The notes below the pieces were generated by a model. That model was not told the origin of the DNA and did not search any database. It saw only the letters and a list, made by a program, of their open reading frames with translations. A DNA stretch of 64,000 nucleotides from Pseudomonas sp. ICMP22404. Its GTDB lineage: Bacteria > Pseudomonadota > Gammaproteobacteria > Pseudomonadales > Pseudomonadaceae. A program made the position numbers and the translations under genes. This document shows, in pieces, positions 46,637 to 54,937 of this stretch. Every line of letters begins with the position of its first letter. Position 1 is the stretch's first letter. The stretch is taken from positions 434,001-498,000 of the forward strand of contig NZ_VCNG01000002.1 of NCBI RefSeq assembly GCF_006227205.1, written 5' to 3'.

Positions 46637-48700
46637 TTGAATTTCAAAAAGAATACAATTGCGTTGGCTGTGGGGTCGGCAATCGGCCTCGGCAACTGTG
46701 CATGGGCAGCGGAAGAGTCCACTGCCGTGGAGATCGCTCCGATCACTGTGACGGGTGAGAAAATCAACCGTACCCTGGAGCAGACTCAGTCCAGCGTTGT
46801 AGTGGTCACCGAAGAGAAGCTGCGTGAGCATGCTGATAAGGACCTGGTGGATGTGTTTGCGCGCACGCCGGGTGTCTATAGTCAGGCCGGCAACGAAAAC
46901 TGGGGTATTCGTGGCGTGCCGGTGTCCGGCTTTGACGACCAGGGGCCGGCAGCCCTCAACGGTGCGGTCTCCGTGTATGTCGACGGTGCCGTACAGCCGA
47001 ACCGTGCGTTGACCTTGAGCCCGGTTCCGCTCTGGGACGCGGAGCAGGTCGAAGTGTTCCTCGGTCCGCAATCCACTACCCAGGGCCGTAACTCCCTGGC
47101 CGGGGCGGTGGTGATCGAGACGAAGAAACCGACGTTCGAGCCCAGCTTCTCGGCGCAGACCAGCATGGGGAATTATGGTGAGCATGGGGCGGCCGTCGCA
47201 GGTGGTGGCGCTATCGTCGATGACAAGATCGCCGGCCGGATTGCCGTGGACTATACCGACGGCGACGGCTACATCCGCAACACCACGCTGGATAAGGATG
47301 CCAACCCGCATCGCACCAGCAACAGCCGCGGCAAATTGCTGATCCTGCCCAATGACGACACTGACGTCCTGTTGACCTACGCCCATAGCGAACACCGCCA
47401 GGGTGACCGCTCGACGATGCGCGGCGCCGATGGAAAGCCCAGCTATTACGATATCGCGTCCAACACCGAGGCCTACGACAACCTCAAGCAGGACACCCTC
47501 AGCGCCAAGGTGGATTATCGTCTGAACGATGCCTGGTCGCTGACGAGCATGACCGCCAATACCAGCTCGGACTACAGCAACCGCCTGGACTTTGACCAGA
47601 CCGCCGTGGACAACGAGGTCGTTCTGCGCAAGCAGGACGGTAACCTGTTCAGCCAGGAGCTGCGCCTGAACTACGCGTCGGACACCGTGAAGAGTTTCGT
47701 CGGTGCCTACTACGGTCACAACACCAACAAATTCCATGATCGGCTGTTGTTCGATAACGTCCTGGCTCGCACCGTCAAAGGTGATACCAAGATTGATAAC
47801 CAGGCGGTCTTCGGTGAAGTCAACTGGACGTTCGTGCCGCGCTGGACATTGATCACCGGCCTGCGGTACGACCACGAAACGAACGATACCGACATCGAGG
47901 CAGACGGCCGCTTCGTTCCCGAGAAAATCAAAAAATCGTTTGATGCCGTGCTGCCGAAACTCGGCATCGACTACGAACTGGCAACGGACCAGTACCTCGG
48001 CTTCATGGTGCAGAAGGGCTATCGCGGTGGTGGCGTCAACCTGCGTTCCGGTAGCGGTCACCAGGCCTACGACCCGGAATACACCACCAACTACGAGCTG
48101 TCCTATCGCGGTTCATTCTTCGACAAGACCCTGCGCACCCGCGCCAACCTGTACTACACCGACTGGAAAGACCAGCAGGTCAGCGTGCGGCAGCCTGGCA
48201 GTACCGTCATTGACATCTATAACGCCGGTCGCAGTGACATCAAGGGCCTTGAGGTCTTCGTCGAGAAAGACATCACCGATCAACTGACCCTGAACTTCGG
48301 TGGCGCAATCACCGATAGCAAGTACAAGGACTTTGTCGCTGACAATGGCCAGGACAGGAGCGGCGAGTCGTTCCTTTATTCGCCCAAATACAAGGCTTCG
48401 GTGGGTGGTGTCTATCGCTTCGACGATCGCCTGATGTTTGGCACCGATATCGTCTATCAGAGCACCGCGCCGTCGGAATACGAGTTCGACTCGAATGGCA
48501 AGGTCAGTGGCGAGCGCAAGAGCGATGCCTATGTACTGGTGAACTTCAACACCGAGTACAAAATCACCAAGAATGTTGCTGTGTCCGCCTACGTCAAGAA
48601 CGCGTTCGACAAGGAATACATCACCAACAACCGTGACGACGACATCATCGACGTCGGCGCACCACGCACGTTGGGCATGATCCTGCGTTACGACATGTAA
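46637..48700 (+). CDS. TonB-dependent ferric-siderophore outer-membrane receptor
   Basis: The product is 687 residues. It has a cleavable signal peptide (FKKNTIALAVGSAIGLGNC..AWA), a TonB-box-like EIAPITVTGE, a plug domain with GIRGVPVSG and VEVFLGPQSTTQGRNSLAGAV, and a 22-strand barrel ending in GMILRYDM. There is no N-terminal STN signalling domain, so it is not a FecA/FpvA-type transducer, and no sigma/anti-sigma pair is nearby. I favour TTG 46637 (AGGGG 8 nt upstream) over GTG 46628, which sits inside that ribosome site. Divergence from the NRPS operon across an AT-rich, Fur-box-bearing gap indicates that it takes up the ferric form of the siderophore made here. Confidence 0.88.
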   Translation: MNFKKNTIALAVGSAIGLGNCAWAAEESTAVEIAPITVTGEKINRTLEQTQSSVVVVTEEKLREHADKDLVDVFARTPGVYSQAGNENWGIRGVPVSGFDDQGPAALNGAVSVYVDGAVQPNRALTLSPVPLWDAEQVEVFLGPQSTTQGRNSLAGAVVIETKKPTFEPSFSAQTSMGNYGEHGAAVAGGGAIVDDKIAGRIAVDYTDGDGYIRNTTLDKDANPHRTSNSRGKLLILPNDDTDVLLTYAHSEHRQGDRSTMRGADGKPSYYDIASNTEAYDNLKQDTLSAKVDYRLNDAWSLTSMTANTSSDYSNRLDFDQTAVDNEVVLRKQDGNLFSQELRLNYASDTVKSFVGAYYGHNTNKFHDRLLFDNVLARTVKGDTKIDNQAVFGEVNWTFVPRWTLITGLRYDHETNDTDIEADGRFVPEKIKKSFDAVLPKLGIDYELATDQYLGFMVQKGYRGGGVNLRSGSGHQAYDPEYTTNYELSYRGSFFDKTLRTRANLYYTDWKDQQVSVRQPGSTVIDIYNAGRSDIKGLEVFVEKDITDQLTLNFGGAITDSKYKDFVADNGQDRSGESFLYSPKYKASVGGVYRFDDRLMFGTDIVYQSTAPSEYEFDSNGKVSGERKSDAYVLVNFNTEYKITKNVAVSAYVKNAFDKEYITNNRDDDIIDVGAPRTLGMILRYDM

Positions 48701-48706
48701 GCCCAG

Positions 48707-48735
48707 GGGCGCGGGAAGGCAATCTTCCCGCGCCC
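48707..48735. terminator. Hairpin terminator after receptor gene
   Basis: A perfect 12-bp stem (GGGCGCGGGAAG / CTTCCCGCGCCC) with a five-base loop begins 7 nt after the receptor stop. No T-run follows, so termination strength is uncertain, but the stem is very stable. It would separate the receptor from the downstream aminotransferase gene. Confidence 0.65.
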
Positions 48736-48806
48736 GGCTTGCAGCGTCACGGAAGTTTGTTTTCAGGCTGTTGTTCCCTTCAAACCCAGCCTCCATGGAG
48801 GAAATC

Positions 48807-50228
48807 ATGAACGCTTTTTCAAATGCCACGACAGGTGGCGCGCCACAGCTACGCCTGTTGCACACCGGTCTGTCGAGCCCTTACTGCCTGGATCCGACGC
48901 CGCTGCTGGAGCGCCAGCAACAGCAGGAATCCAATGCCCGCAGCTACCCGCGACGCATTCCCCTGGTGCTCGAACGGGCCCATGGTATTTATGTGCAGGA
49001 CAGTCGCGGGCAGGTGTTCGTCGACTGCCTGGCGGGCGCCGGCACCCTGGCTCTGGGCCACAACCACCCGGTGATCGTCGAAGCCATCACCCAGGTCATG
49101 GCGGCCGGCGTGCCCATGCACACTCTCGACCTCATGACCCCGGTCAAGGACGCTTTCGTCCAGGAGATCTTCGCCTGCCTGCCCAGCGAATTCGCCCGTA
49201 ACGCCCGCATCCAATTCTGCGGCCCGAGCGGTGCCGACGCGGTCGAGGCCGCGCTCAAGCTCACCCGCACCGCCACCGGCCGCCACTCGGTGCTGGCGTT
49301 CGAAGGCGCTTATCACGGGATGACCCTGGGCACGCTGGCGATCAGCGGCAACCTGTCGCCGAAAAATGCCCTCGGCGCACTGACGCCGGGGGTGCAACGC
49401 TTGCCGTACCCCCATGATTTCCGTTGCCCGTTCGGGGTGGCCGGGGACCAGGGCGTGACGTTGAACGTGCGGTATCTGGAGCATCTGCTCAATGACCCGG
49501 AAAGTGGCGTGACCGCCCCGGCGGCGATGATCCTGGAGCCGATCCAGGGCGAGGGCGGGGTGATTGCCGCGCCGGACCGCTGGCTCCAGGAACTGCGCCG
49601 CTTGACCCAGGCCCACGGCATTCCGCTGATCGTCGACGAGATCCAGTGCGGCATCGGCCGCAGTGGCCGGATGTTCGGCTTCGAGCAATCGGGTATCACC
49701 CCGGATGTCATCACCTTGTCGAAGGCCATCGGCGGTGGTCTGCCGCTGGCGGTGATGGTCTACAACGATTCGCTGGACACCTGGCAACCGGGCGCCCACG
49801 CCGGCACGTTCCGCGGCAATCAGCTGGCCATGGCAGCCGGCACCGCGACCTTGCGCTTCATTCGCGACGAGGGCCTGGTCAAGCATGCCGAAACCGTGGG
49901 CGCCCACCTGCGCAAACAGCTACAGGCGCTGCAAAGCGAGTTCGCCTGGATTGGCGACGTGCGTGGGCGCGGGCTGATGCTGGGCATGGAAATCGTTGAC
50001 CCACAGGGCACCGTCGACGTGCAGGGACATGCACCGGCGGATACCACCCGGGCCAAGGCTTTCCAGCAGGCCTGCCTGAAGCATGGCTTGATCGTCGAAC
50101 TGGGCGGACGCCACGGTGCGACCGTGCGCTTCTTGCCACCGCTGATCATCACCGAACAGGAAATCGATTTCGTCGCGCAAATCCTGTTCCAAGCGGCCAG
50201 CACGATCAACGAGCGTCCCGTTCGCTAA
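48807..50228 (+). CDS. Diaminobutyrate-2-oxoglutarate aminotransferase (PvdH-like), supplies Dab
   Basis: This 473-residue class-III PLP aminotransferase has CGPSGADAVEAALKL for the cofactor phosphate, YHGMTLGTLAISG, the IVDEIQCGIGRSG metal/PLP segment and the PLP lysine in ITLSKAIGGGLPLAVM. Length and motifs match PvdH/Dat enzymes, which make L-2,4-diaminobutyrate from aspartate semialdehyde and glutamate. The ATG at 48807 is chosen because GGAGG precedes it; an ATG at 48795 overlaps that site. Two adenylation domains in the adjacent NRPSs carry a Dab code, so the enzyme very likely provides precursor for this siderophore in the cytoplasm. A second copy for pyoverdine may exist elsewhere in the genome. 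Confidence 0.92.
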   Translation: MNAFSNATTGGAPQLRLLHTGLSSPYCLDPTPLLERQQQQESNARSYPRRIPLVLERAHGIYVQDSRGQVFVDCLAGAGTLALGHNHPVIVEAITQVMAAGVPMHTLDLMTPVKDAFVQEIFACLPSEFARNARIQFCGPSGADAVEAALKLTRTATGRHSVLAFEGAYHGMTLGTLAISGNLSPKNALGALTPGVQRLPYPHDFRCPFGVAGDQGVTLNVRYLEHLLNDPESGVTAPAAMILEPIQGEGGVIAAPDRWLQELRRLTQAHGIPLIVDEIQCGIGRSGRMFGFEQSGITPDVITLSKAIGGGLPLAVMVYNDSLDTWQPGAHAGTFRGNQLAMAAGTATLRFIRDEGLVKHAETVGAHLRKQLQALQSEFAWIGDVRGRGLMLGMEIVDPQGTVDVQGHAPADTTRAKAFQQACLKHGLIVELGGRHGATVRFLPPLIITEQEIDFVAQILFQAASTINERPVR

Positions 50229-50238
50229 AGGATCCCCC

Positions 50239-50271
50239 AACAGGCTTGCCGACAGGGACGGCAAGCCTGTT
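50239..50271. terminator. Hairpin after aminotransferase gene
   Basis: The 12-bp perfect arms AACAGGCTTGCC and GGCAAGCCTGTT enclose a nine-base loop and start 10 nt after the stop codon. No uridine run follows. It is probably a terminator or a 3'-end stabiliser. Confidence 0.6.
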
Positions 50272-50329
50272 GGTCGGGAAGAGGTCACCAGACTTTTGCT
50301 ACCCGTACATTTTGAAAAGGACTATTCGC

Positions 50330-50698
50330 ATGTACAGACATTCCGTATCCGCGTCTCCCGCTACACATAAACAAGGCGAGACAGCTGCCACTCGACAACC
50401 CCCCGAAGACGACCGTCACAGCATCCGTGAGTTGCTACGACATTACGGGCTGCGCACCAGTCTGATCCGCCTCAAGGTCATCGATGCATTGCTCGTTGCC
50501 GCCAGGGATGGGCGTTCCATCAACGTGCGCGGGGTGCACCACTACCTGGGGCTGTTTGCTGCCGAGTTGTCGCTTGTCAGTGTCCGTGAAGTGCTCAGAC
50601 GGTTGTGTGATGAGGGCGTCATTCTTTTTCAGCCTGACAAAAGCTACCGCTTTACCCGCGAGGCCAGCGCAATACTGGAGCAGTGCTCGAGCCGCTGA
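50330..50698 (+). CDS. Small Fur-like winged-helix protein without metal-binding domain
   Basis: The product is 122 residues. Residues about 30-105 match the Fur DNA-binding fold: LRHYGLRTSLIRLKVIDAL resembles Fur helix 1-2, and LVSVREVLRRLCDEGVI resembles the recognition helix and turn. The dimerisation and metal-sensing half of Fur is absent, and the protein ends soon after the wing. The start at 50330 has AAAGGA 9 nt upstream. Placed after the Dab aminotransferase gene beside the siderophore locus, it may be a locus-specific regulator that competes with, or heterodimerises with, Fur. It could also be an iron-independent DNA-binding protein. Function is unknown, and the family call is moderately sure. 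Confidence 0.65.
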   Translation: MYRHSVSASPATHKQGETAATRQPPEDDRHSIRELLRHYGLRTSLIRLKVIDALLVAARDGRSINVRGVHHYLGLFAAELSLVSVREVLRRLCDEGVILFQPDKSYRFTREASAILEQCSSR

Positions 50699-50837
50699 CC
50701 GGATTAGATCGTTAGGGTCCTTGCGATGCTTTCTTGACGTCAATACATAATTTTGTTAGGCGGTATCAAGCCCCCGACTGATGAGTCGATAGCCCTACAA
50801 GGTCCGACTGATTTGTAGTTTCGTCGAGGGGTACGTC

Positions 50838-52193
50838 ATGTTTAATTCAACGCTAAAAAACGAACTGATGGCCAGGACAGCCGAGTTGGCAACCTACAAG
50901 GGATTGGTTGGTGCATTGGAACGGTCGATGGCCGTTGTCGAGTTCAGCCCCGATGGCAAGTTGCTTCGGGCCAATGAGAATTTTCTCAGTACGATGGGTT
51001 ACCGTGCGGACCAGTTGGGCGGCCTGTCCCATCGTGACTTCTGTACCCCCAAGCTGTCAGGCAGCGCTGAATATCGCGAATTCTGGAATCAGTTGCGTGC
51101 CGGTCAGTTCGTTTCCGGCACTTTTCAACGCGTCGGCGGACAAGGCCAGCACATCTGGCTGGAAGCCAGCTACAACCCTGTAAAGGATGAAAATGGCCGC
51201 GTCGTGAAGGTGGTCAAGTACGCACTGGACGTCACGGCCAAAGTCGCGAACGAGGCCGAAACCCGCGGCAGGCTGGCGGCGCTCGACCGGGCCATGGCGG
51301 TGATCGAGTTTGACCTGGGCGGCAACATCCTGACCGCAAACGATAATTTCCTGCACGTCATGAACTACTCGCTGACTGAGCTCAAGGGCAAGCATCACCG
51401 GATGTTTTGCGAACCGGAGCTGGTCAGCCGTTCCGAGTACAGCGATTTCTGGCGCCGTCTCAACGCCGGTGAGTTTTTCAGCGGCCAGTTCAAGCGTATC
51501 GGCAAGCACGGCAAGGTGGTCTGGCTGGAGGCGAGTTACAACCCGGTCTACGACGCTGAAGGCAAGTTGAGCAAGATCGTCAAGTTCGCCACCGACATCA
51601 CCGAACGGGTGGAGAAGTTCGAGGAAGATTCCCGAGGGGCGTCCCGTGCCTATCACATCTCCGCCGAGACCGAGAGGGTCGCCGAGCAGGGCGCCCAGGT
51701 GATCCATCAGACGGCCAAGGAAATGCGCGAGATCGCCGACAACATCGGTGCCTCCGCGCGCCTGGTCGGGCAACTGGGGGCTCGTTCGGAAGAGATCACG
51801 GCAATCGTCAATACCATTCGCGGCATTGCCGAGCAGACCAACCTGCTGGCCCTGAACGCCGCCATCGAGGCGGCGCGCGCCGGTGATCAGGGACGGGGGT
51901 TCGCGGTGGTGGCCGACGAAGTCAGGCAACTGGCCGGGCGTACCAGTCGCTCGACGTCGGAGATCGCGGAAATGATCAACATGATCCTGTCCGAAACCCG
52001 CGAAGCGGTCGCCAGCATGAGCGTGACCCATGAGGGGGCGTTGCGCGGGGTGACCCTGGCCGACCAGGCCGGATCGGTCATCGTGCAGATCAGGGCCGGC
52101 ACCACGGACGCACTCGAAGCGGTGAGCATGTTTGCATCCAAGCTCGATGAGTCCGATGTCATTCCCAAGACGGCAGTCGGCTGGGTGGGTTGA
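50838..52193 (+). CDS. Soluble methyl-accepting chemotaxis protein with two PAS domains (BdlA-like)
   Basis: The product is 451 residues with no membrane segment. PAS 1 (about 25-145) and PAS 2 (about 147-265) are internal repeats sharing FC-x-P, an EY-x(2)-FW-x(2)-L-x-AG-x-F motif and WLEASYNPV. The receptor signalling domain (about 290-445) contains the hairpin tip [20 protein letters not shown]. The layout matches BdlA of P. aeruginosa, a cytoplasmic receptor that links redox or nutrient cues to biofilm dispersal. A GAGGGG site precedes the ATG at 50838. It is convergent with the aldehyde dehydrogenase gene and probably its own transcription unit. PAS ligand (heme, FAD or none) cannot be read here. 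Confidence 0.88.
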   Translation: MFNSTLKNELMARTAELATYKGLVGALERSMAVVEFSPDGKLLRANENFLSTMGYRADQLGGLSHRDFCTPKLSGSAEYREFWNQLRAGQFVSGTFQRVGGQGQHIWLEASYNPVKDENGRVVKVVKYALDVTAKVANEAETRGRLAALDRAMAVIEFDLGGNILTANDNFLHVMNYSLTELKGKHHRMFCEPELVSRSEYSDFWRRLNAGEFFSGQFKRIGKHGKVVWLEASYNPVYDAEGKLSKIVKFATDITERVEKFEEDSRGASRAYHISAETERVAEQGAQVIHQTAKEMREIADNIGASARLVGQLGARSEEITAIVNTIRGIAEQTNLLALNAAIEAARAGDQGRGFAVVADEVRQLAGRTSRSTSEIAEMINMILSETREAVASMSVTHEGALRGVTLADQAGSVIVQIRAGTTDALEAVSMFASKLDESDVIPKTAVGWVG

Positions 52194-52231
52194 GACGAGC
52201 CGGATCTCCAGGGCGAACGCGGCCGCGGTCC

Positions 52232-53719
52232 TCAGTAGCGAATCATCACTGATTTGAGTTCGGTGTAGTCATCGATGAAGGCACCACCGAACTCCCGGCC
52301 GATCCCCGAGGCTTTGCTGCCACCGAACGGCACGGCCGGGTCGAGCAGGGTGTGCATGTTCACCCAGACGGTGCCGGCTTCGATGGCCGGTACCATGCGC
52401 AGGGCCTTGCTCAAGTTCTGGGTCCAGAGGCTGGCGCTCAGGCCGTATGGGCTGTCGTTCATCAGGTCCAGCAGTTCCTCCTCACTGTCGTAGGGAAAGA
52501 ACGTCGCGATGGGGCCGAAGGTTTCTTCGTGGAGCAACGTGTCGTCACGACGGTGGGCGAGGATGATGGTCGGTTCGACATAACAGCCCGGCCCCTCGAT
52601 CAGGTTGCCGCCGTGGACGATGGTGTTGTTCTGCGCCCGGGCCTTGGCGAAGCATTCGCCGAGTTTGCGTTGGTGCGGGCGGTTGCTGACCGGGCCGAAC
52701 TGGGTGCCTTCATCCAGGGGGGAGCCGATGGTGAGCTGGCCCAGGCGCTGGGCCAGTTTGTCCATGATTGGCTCGATCTGCGAGCGGTGGACGAAGAACC
52801 GTTCCGCTGCGGCGCAGATTTGCCCTGAGTGCAGGAAACCGGCTTCGATGATGCCGTTGACCGCCACGTCCGGATCCACATCCGGCAGGAACCCCGCCGC
52901 GTTCTTGCCGCCCAGCTCCAGGGTGGCACGGGTCAGTCCCGCACCCATCGCCGTCTGGCCCACCGCGATGCCGGTCGGCACGGAGCCAGTGAACGAAACC
53001 TTGTTGGTGCCCGGGTGCTCGATCAAGCCTTTACCCACCTGACCCCCACCGGTGAGCACGTTCAGGGCGCCCGCCGGCAGGCCGGCCTGCATGGCCAGTT
53101 CGGCGATGCGCAGGATGGTCAGCGGCGTGAATTCGCTGGGCTTGATGATGACGCTGCAGCCAGTCACCAGCGCCGAGGCAAGTTTCCAGATGGCGATCAT
53201 GGTGGAAAAATTCCACGGCACGATACCCACCACCACGCCGACCGGTTCGCGCAGGGTGAACGCGGTGTAGCGCTCACCGGCGAAGGAGGGCAGCGACGGG
53301 GTGATGGTCTGGCCGCCAATCTTGGTGGCCCAGCCGGCGTAGTAGCGCAGGAAGTGAGCGGCCTGGTCGACTTCGAAGGCGCGGGAAATGTGAATGATCT
53401 TGCCCGACTGGCAGGTTTCGATCTGCGCCAGTTCTTCGCGGTTCTGCTCCATCAGGTCAGCCAGCTTGAGCAACACATGGCCCCGGACCGCCGGTGCCGT
53501 CTGGGACCATTCCTTGAAGCCGCGCCGGGACGACTCCACTGCCGCGTCGATATCGGCAGCCATGGCGTCGCTGACCTGGGCGATGACTTGACCGGTGGCG
53601 GGGTTGATGACGTCCAGGGTCTGGCCGCCTTGGCTTTCGACGTAGCGGCCGTCGATGAACAGGGCGTGACGCCGACCGAGAAAGGCGTCGACCTGAGGCA
53701 GCAGGGCAATATCGCTCAT
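52232..53719 (-). CDS. feaB: Aldehyde dehydrogenase, probable phenylacetaldehyde dehydrogenase
   Basis: This 495-residue NAD(P)-dependent ALDH has GIVPWNFSTM, the coenzyme loop SFTGSVPTGIAVG, catalytic Glu in LELGGKNAAGFLP, catalytic Cys in GQICAAAERFFV and EETFGPIATFFPY. The sequence type and the neighbourhood (FeaR, amine permease, MoaF) match phenylacetaldehyde dehydrogenases that convert the aldehyde from phenylethylamine or tyramine deamination to the arylacetate. ATG 53719 has an AGGAAA site. A much longer open frame upstream is only antisense of the chemoreceptor gene. Candidate FeaR repeats lie at 53828-53870, about 110 bp upstream. Related ALDHs with other substrates cannot be excluded. 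Confidence 0.82.
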   Translation of the reverse strand: MSDIALLPQVDAFLGRRHALFIDGRYVESQGGQTLDVINPATGQVIAQVSDAMAADIDAAVESSRRGFKEWSQTAPAVRGHVLLKLADLMEQNREELAQIETCQSGKIIHISRAFEVDQAAHFLRYYAGWATKIGGQTITPSLPSFAGERYTAFTLREPVGVVVGIVPWNFSTMIAIWKLASALVTGCSVIIKPSEFTPLTILRIAELAMQAGLPAGALNVLTGGGQVGKGLIEHPGTNKVSFTGSVPTGIAVGQTAMGAGLTRATLELGGKNAAGFLPDVDPDVAVNGIIEAGFLHSGQICAAAERFFVHRSQIEPIMDKLAQRLGQLTIGSPLDEGTQFGPVSNRPHQRKLGECFAKARAQNNTIVHGGNLIEGPGCYVEPTIILAHRRDDTLLHEETFGPIATFFPYDSEEELLDLMNDSPYGLSASLWTQNLSKALRMVPAIEAGTVWVNMHTLLDPAVPFGGSKASGIGREFGGAFIDDYTELKSVMIRY

Positions 53720-53827
53720 GGGAGTTTCCTGATCGCGAACAAGAGAAGACCCGAGGTTAATCGCTGGCGGATGGCGCGGCTTGACTGTGCCTGCCGTGAC
53801 GTATGTCTGTGCCTGCCAGGGAGGCGT

Positions 53828-53870
53828 TGGCAGCCAGGAGCAAAACCGATTGCAGCCAGGAACAAGCCAG
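53828..53870. promoter_or_regulatory. Tandem 22-bp-spaced repeat, candidate FeaR operator
   Basis: TGGCAGCCAGGAGCAAAACC at 53828 is followed 22 bp later by a near copy (TTGCAGCCAGGAACAAGCC from 53850). A closely similar pair with the same spacing occurs at 56380 between the barrel and permease genes. Two direct half-sites about two helical turns apart are what an AraC-family activator binds, and the TGNCA core resembles the site reported for E. coli FeaR. It lies between the divergent aldehyde dehydrogenase and chemoreceptor genes. Confidence 0.5.
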
Positions 53871-53926
53871 CGTCGTCGGTTTGCGGTCAGATCGGTGTTT
53901 CGACGTGATGGGCAAAGGGGCGGGCG

Positions 53927-54898
53927 ATGTTTCTCCAGACCAACAGACAGAAGCTGGCATTGAGCGCCCAGGTGCAACGGGCGCTGGCCGGTGAAACCGA
54001 CGACACAGCCGTGCTCGACGCGTATCCGCAGCTGCGGGCGTGCCTGGCCCGGCACGCTCGACAGATGGCGGAAGGCACCGAGCGCTTTCTTCGACTCGAA
54101 GAGCAGTTGGGCGAGCAAGTGGCCCGAAGTCAGCAAGGCGAGCGTGAACTCGAAACGGTGCATCAGCACCTGGCCCAAGCGGAGTTGCGCGAACGCGAAC
54201 TGCAGATGCAGTTGGATGAATACCGCCAGCAGTTGCAGCAGCAACGCCAGGAAGCGCAGATCTGGGAGTTGCTGCAATCGACCCTGACCGAAGGCTGCTG
54301 GGACATCACGGTGGTCAATGGCGATCTTCAGCACCCTGCCAGCGGCATGCGTTTTTCCAGCCAGTTCCGCTCGCTGCTGGGCTACAGGCCAGACGAGCTG
54401 CCCGATGGCTGGGATGCCCAGGTGGGGATCACCCACCCGGACGACCTGCCGAAGATCATGGCGATTTTCGACCGGGAGATCCTCGGTTCCCAGGGCAGCG
54501 GCGAATACGTCTTCGAGTACCGCATGCGCCACAACAGCCGCGACTACATCTGGTGCCGTGAGCGCGGGCGTGCGGTACGGGATGCCCAGGGGCGACTGGT
54601 GCGGGTCATTGGCGCGGTGCGTGATATCAGTGATGAGCGTTCGGCCCAATCCACCCACCAGCGCATGTTGGAGCAGAACCAGGTCACCTACGCCCAGATC
54701 GCCACGGTGGTGGGGGTGATCAAGGGGATTGCCGACCAGACCAACCTGTTGGCCTTGAACGCGGCGATCGAGGCCGCCAGGGCGGGGGAGGTCGGACGGG
54801 GCTTCTCCGTGGTAGCCGATGAGGTGCGCAAGCTGGCGGAGAGTACCCGCCAGGCGACGCATCAGATCCAGACGATGCTGCATCAGCATAAACAGTAA
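53927..54898 (+). CDS. Soluble PAS-domain chemoreceptor with shortened signalling domain
   Basis: The product is 323 residues with no membrane helix. Residues 1-110 are helical and Gln/Glu-rich (probably a coiled coil). A PAS domain of the PAS_3 type follows (about 115-235, with [20 protein letters not shown]). The C-terminal ~75 residues hold the MCP tip [21 protein letters not shown] and little more, so most of the methylation helices are missing. This form is common in pseudomonads. It is divergent from the aldehyde dehydrogenase gene and shares the repeat-bearing intergenic region with it, which suggests co-regulation and a role in taxis linked to amine catabolism. That link is inference. 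Confidence 0.82.
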   Translation: MFLQTNRQKLALSAQVQRALAGETDDTAVLDAYPQLRACLARHARQMAEGTERFLRLEEQLGEQVARSQQGERELETVHQHLAQAELRERELQMQLDEYRQQLQQQRQEAQIWELLQSTLTEGCWDITVVNGDLQHPASGMRFSSQFRSLLGYRPDELPDGWDAQVGITHPDDLPKIMAIFDREILGSQGSGEYVFEYRMRHNSRDYIWCRERGRAVRDAQGRLVRVIGAVRDISDERSAQSTHQRMLEQNQVTYAQIATVVGVIKGIADQTNLLALNAAIEAARAGEVGRGFSVVADEVRKLAESTRQATHQIQTMLHQHKQ

Positions 54899-54903
54899 GC
54901 GGG

Positions 54904-54932
54904 TCGGGAGCTGCCGTCCTGGCCGCTCCCGA
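54904..54932. terminator. Possible bidirectional hairpin between convergent genes
   Basis: The eight-base arms TCGGGAGC and GCTCCCGA enclose a 13-base loop in the 39-bp gap between the convergent chemoreceptor and barrel genes. There is no T-run on the plus side, so it is a weak call. Confidence 0.4.
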
Positions 54933-54937
54933 TACGT

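Noticed and set aside
46628..48700. A FecA/FpvA-type signal-transducing receptor
   Set aside because: The TonB-box and plug follow the signal peptide directly with no STN domain, and no sigma/anti-sigma pair is encoded nearby.
53720..54889. An N-terminal extension of the aldehyde dehydrogenase reading frame up to 54889
   Set aside because: It is antisense to the PAS chemoreceptor gene, and the ATG at 53719 with AGGAAA gives a full-length, normal ALDH.
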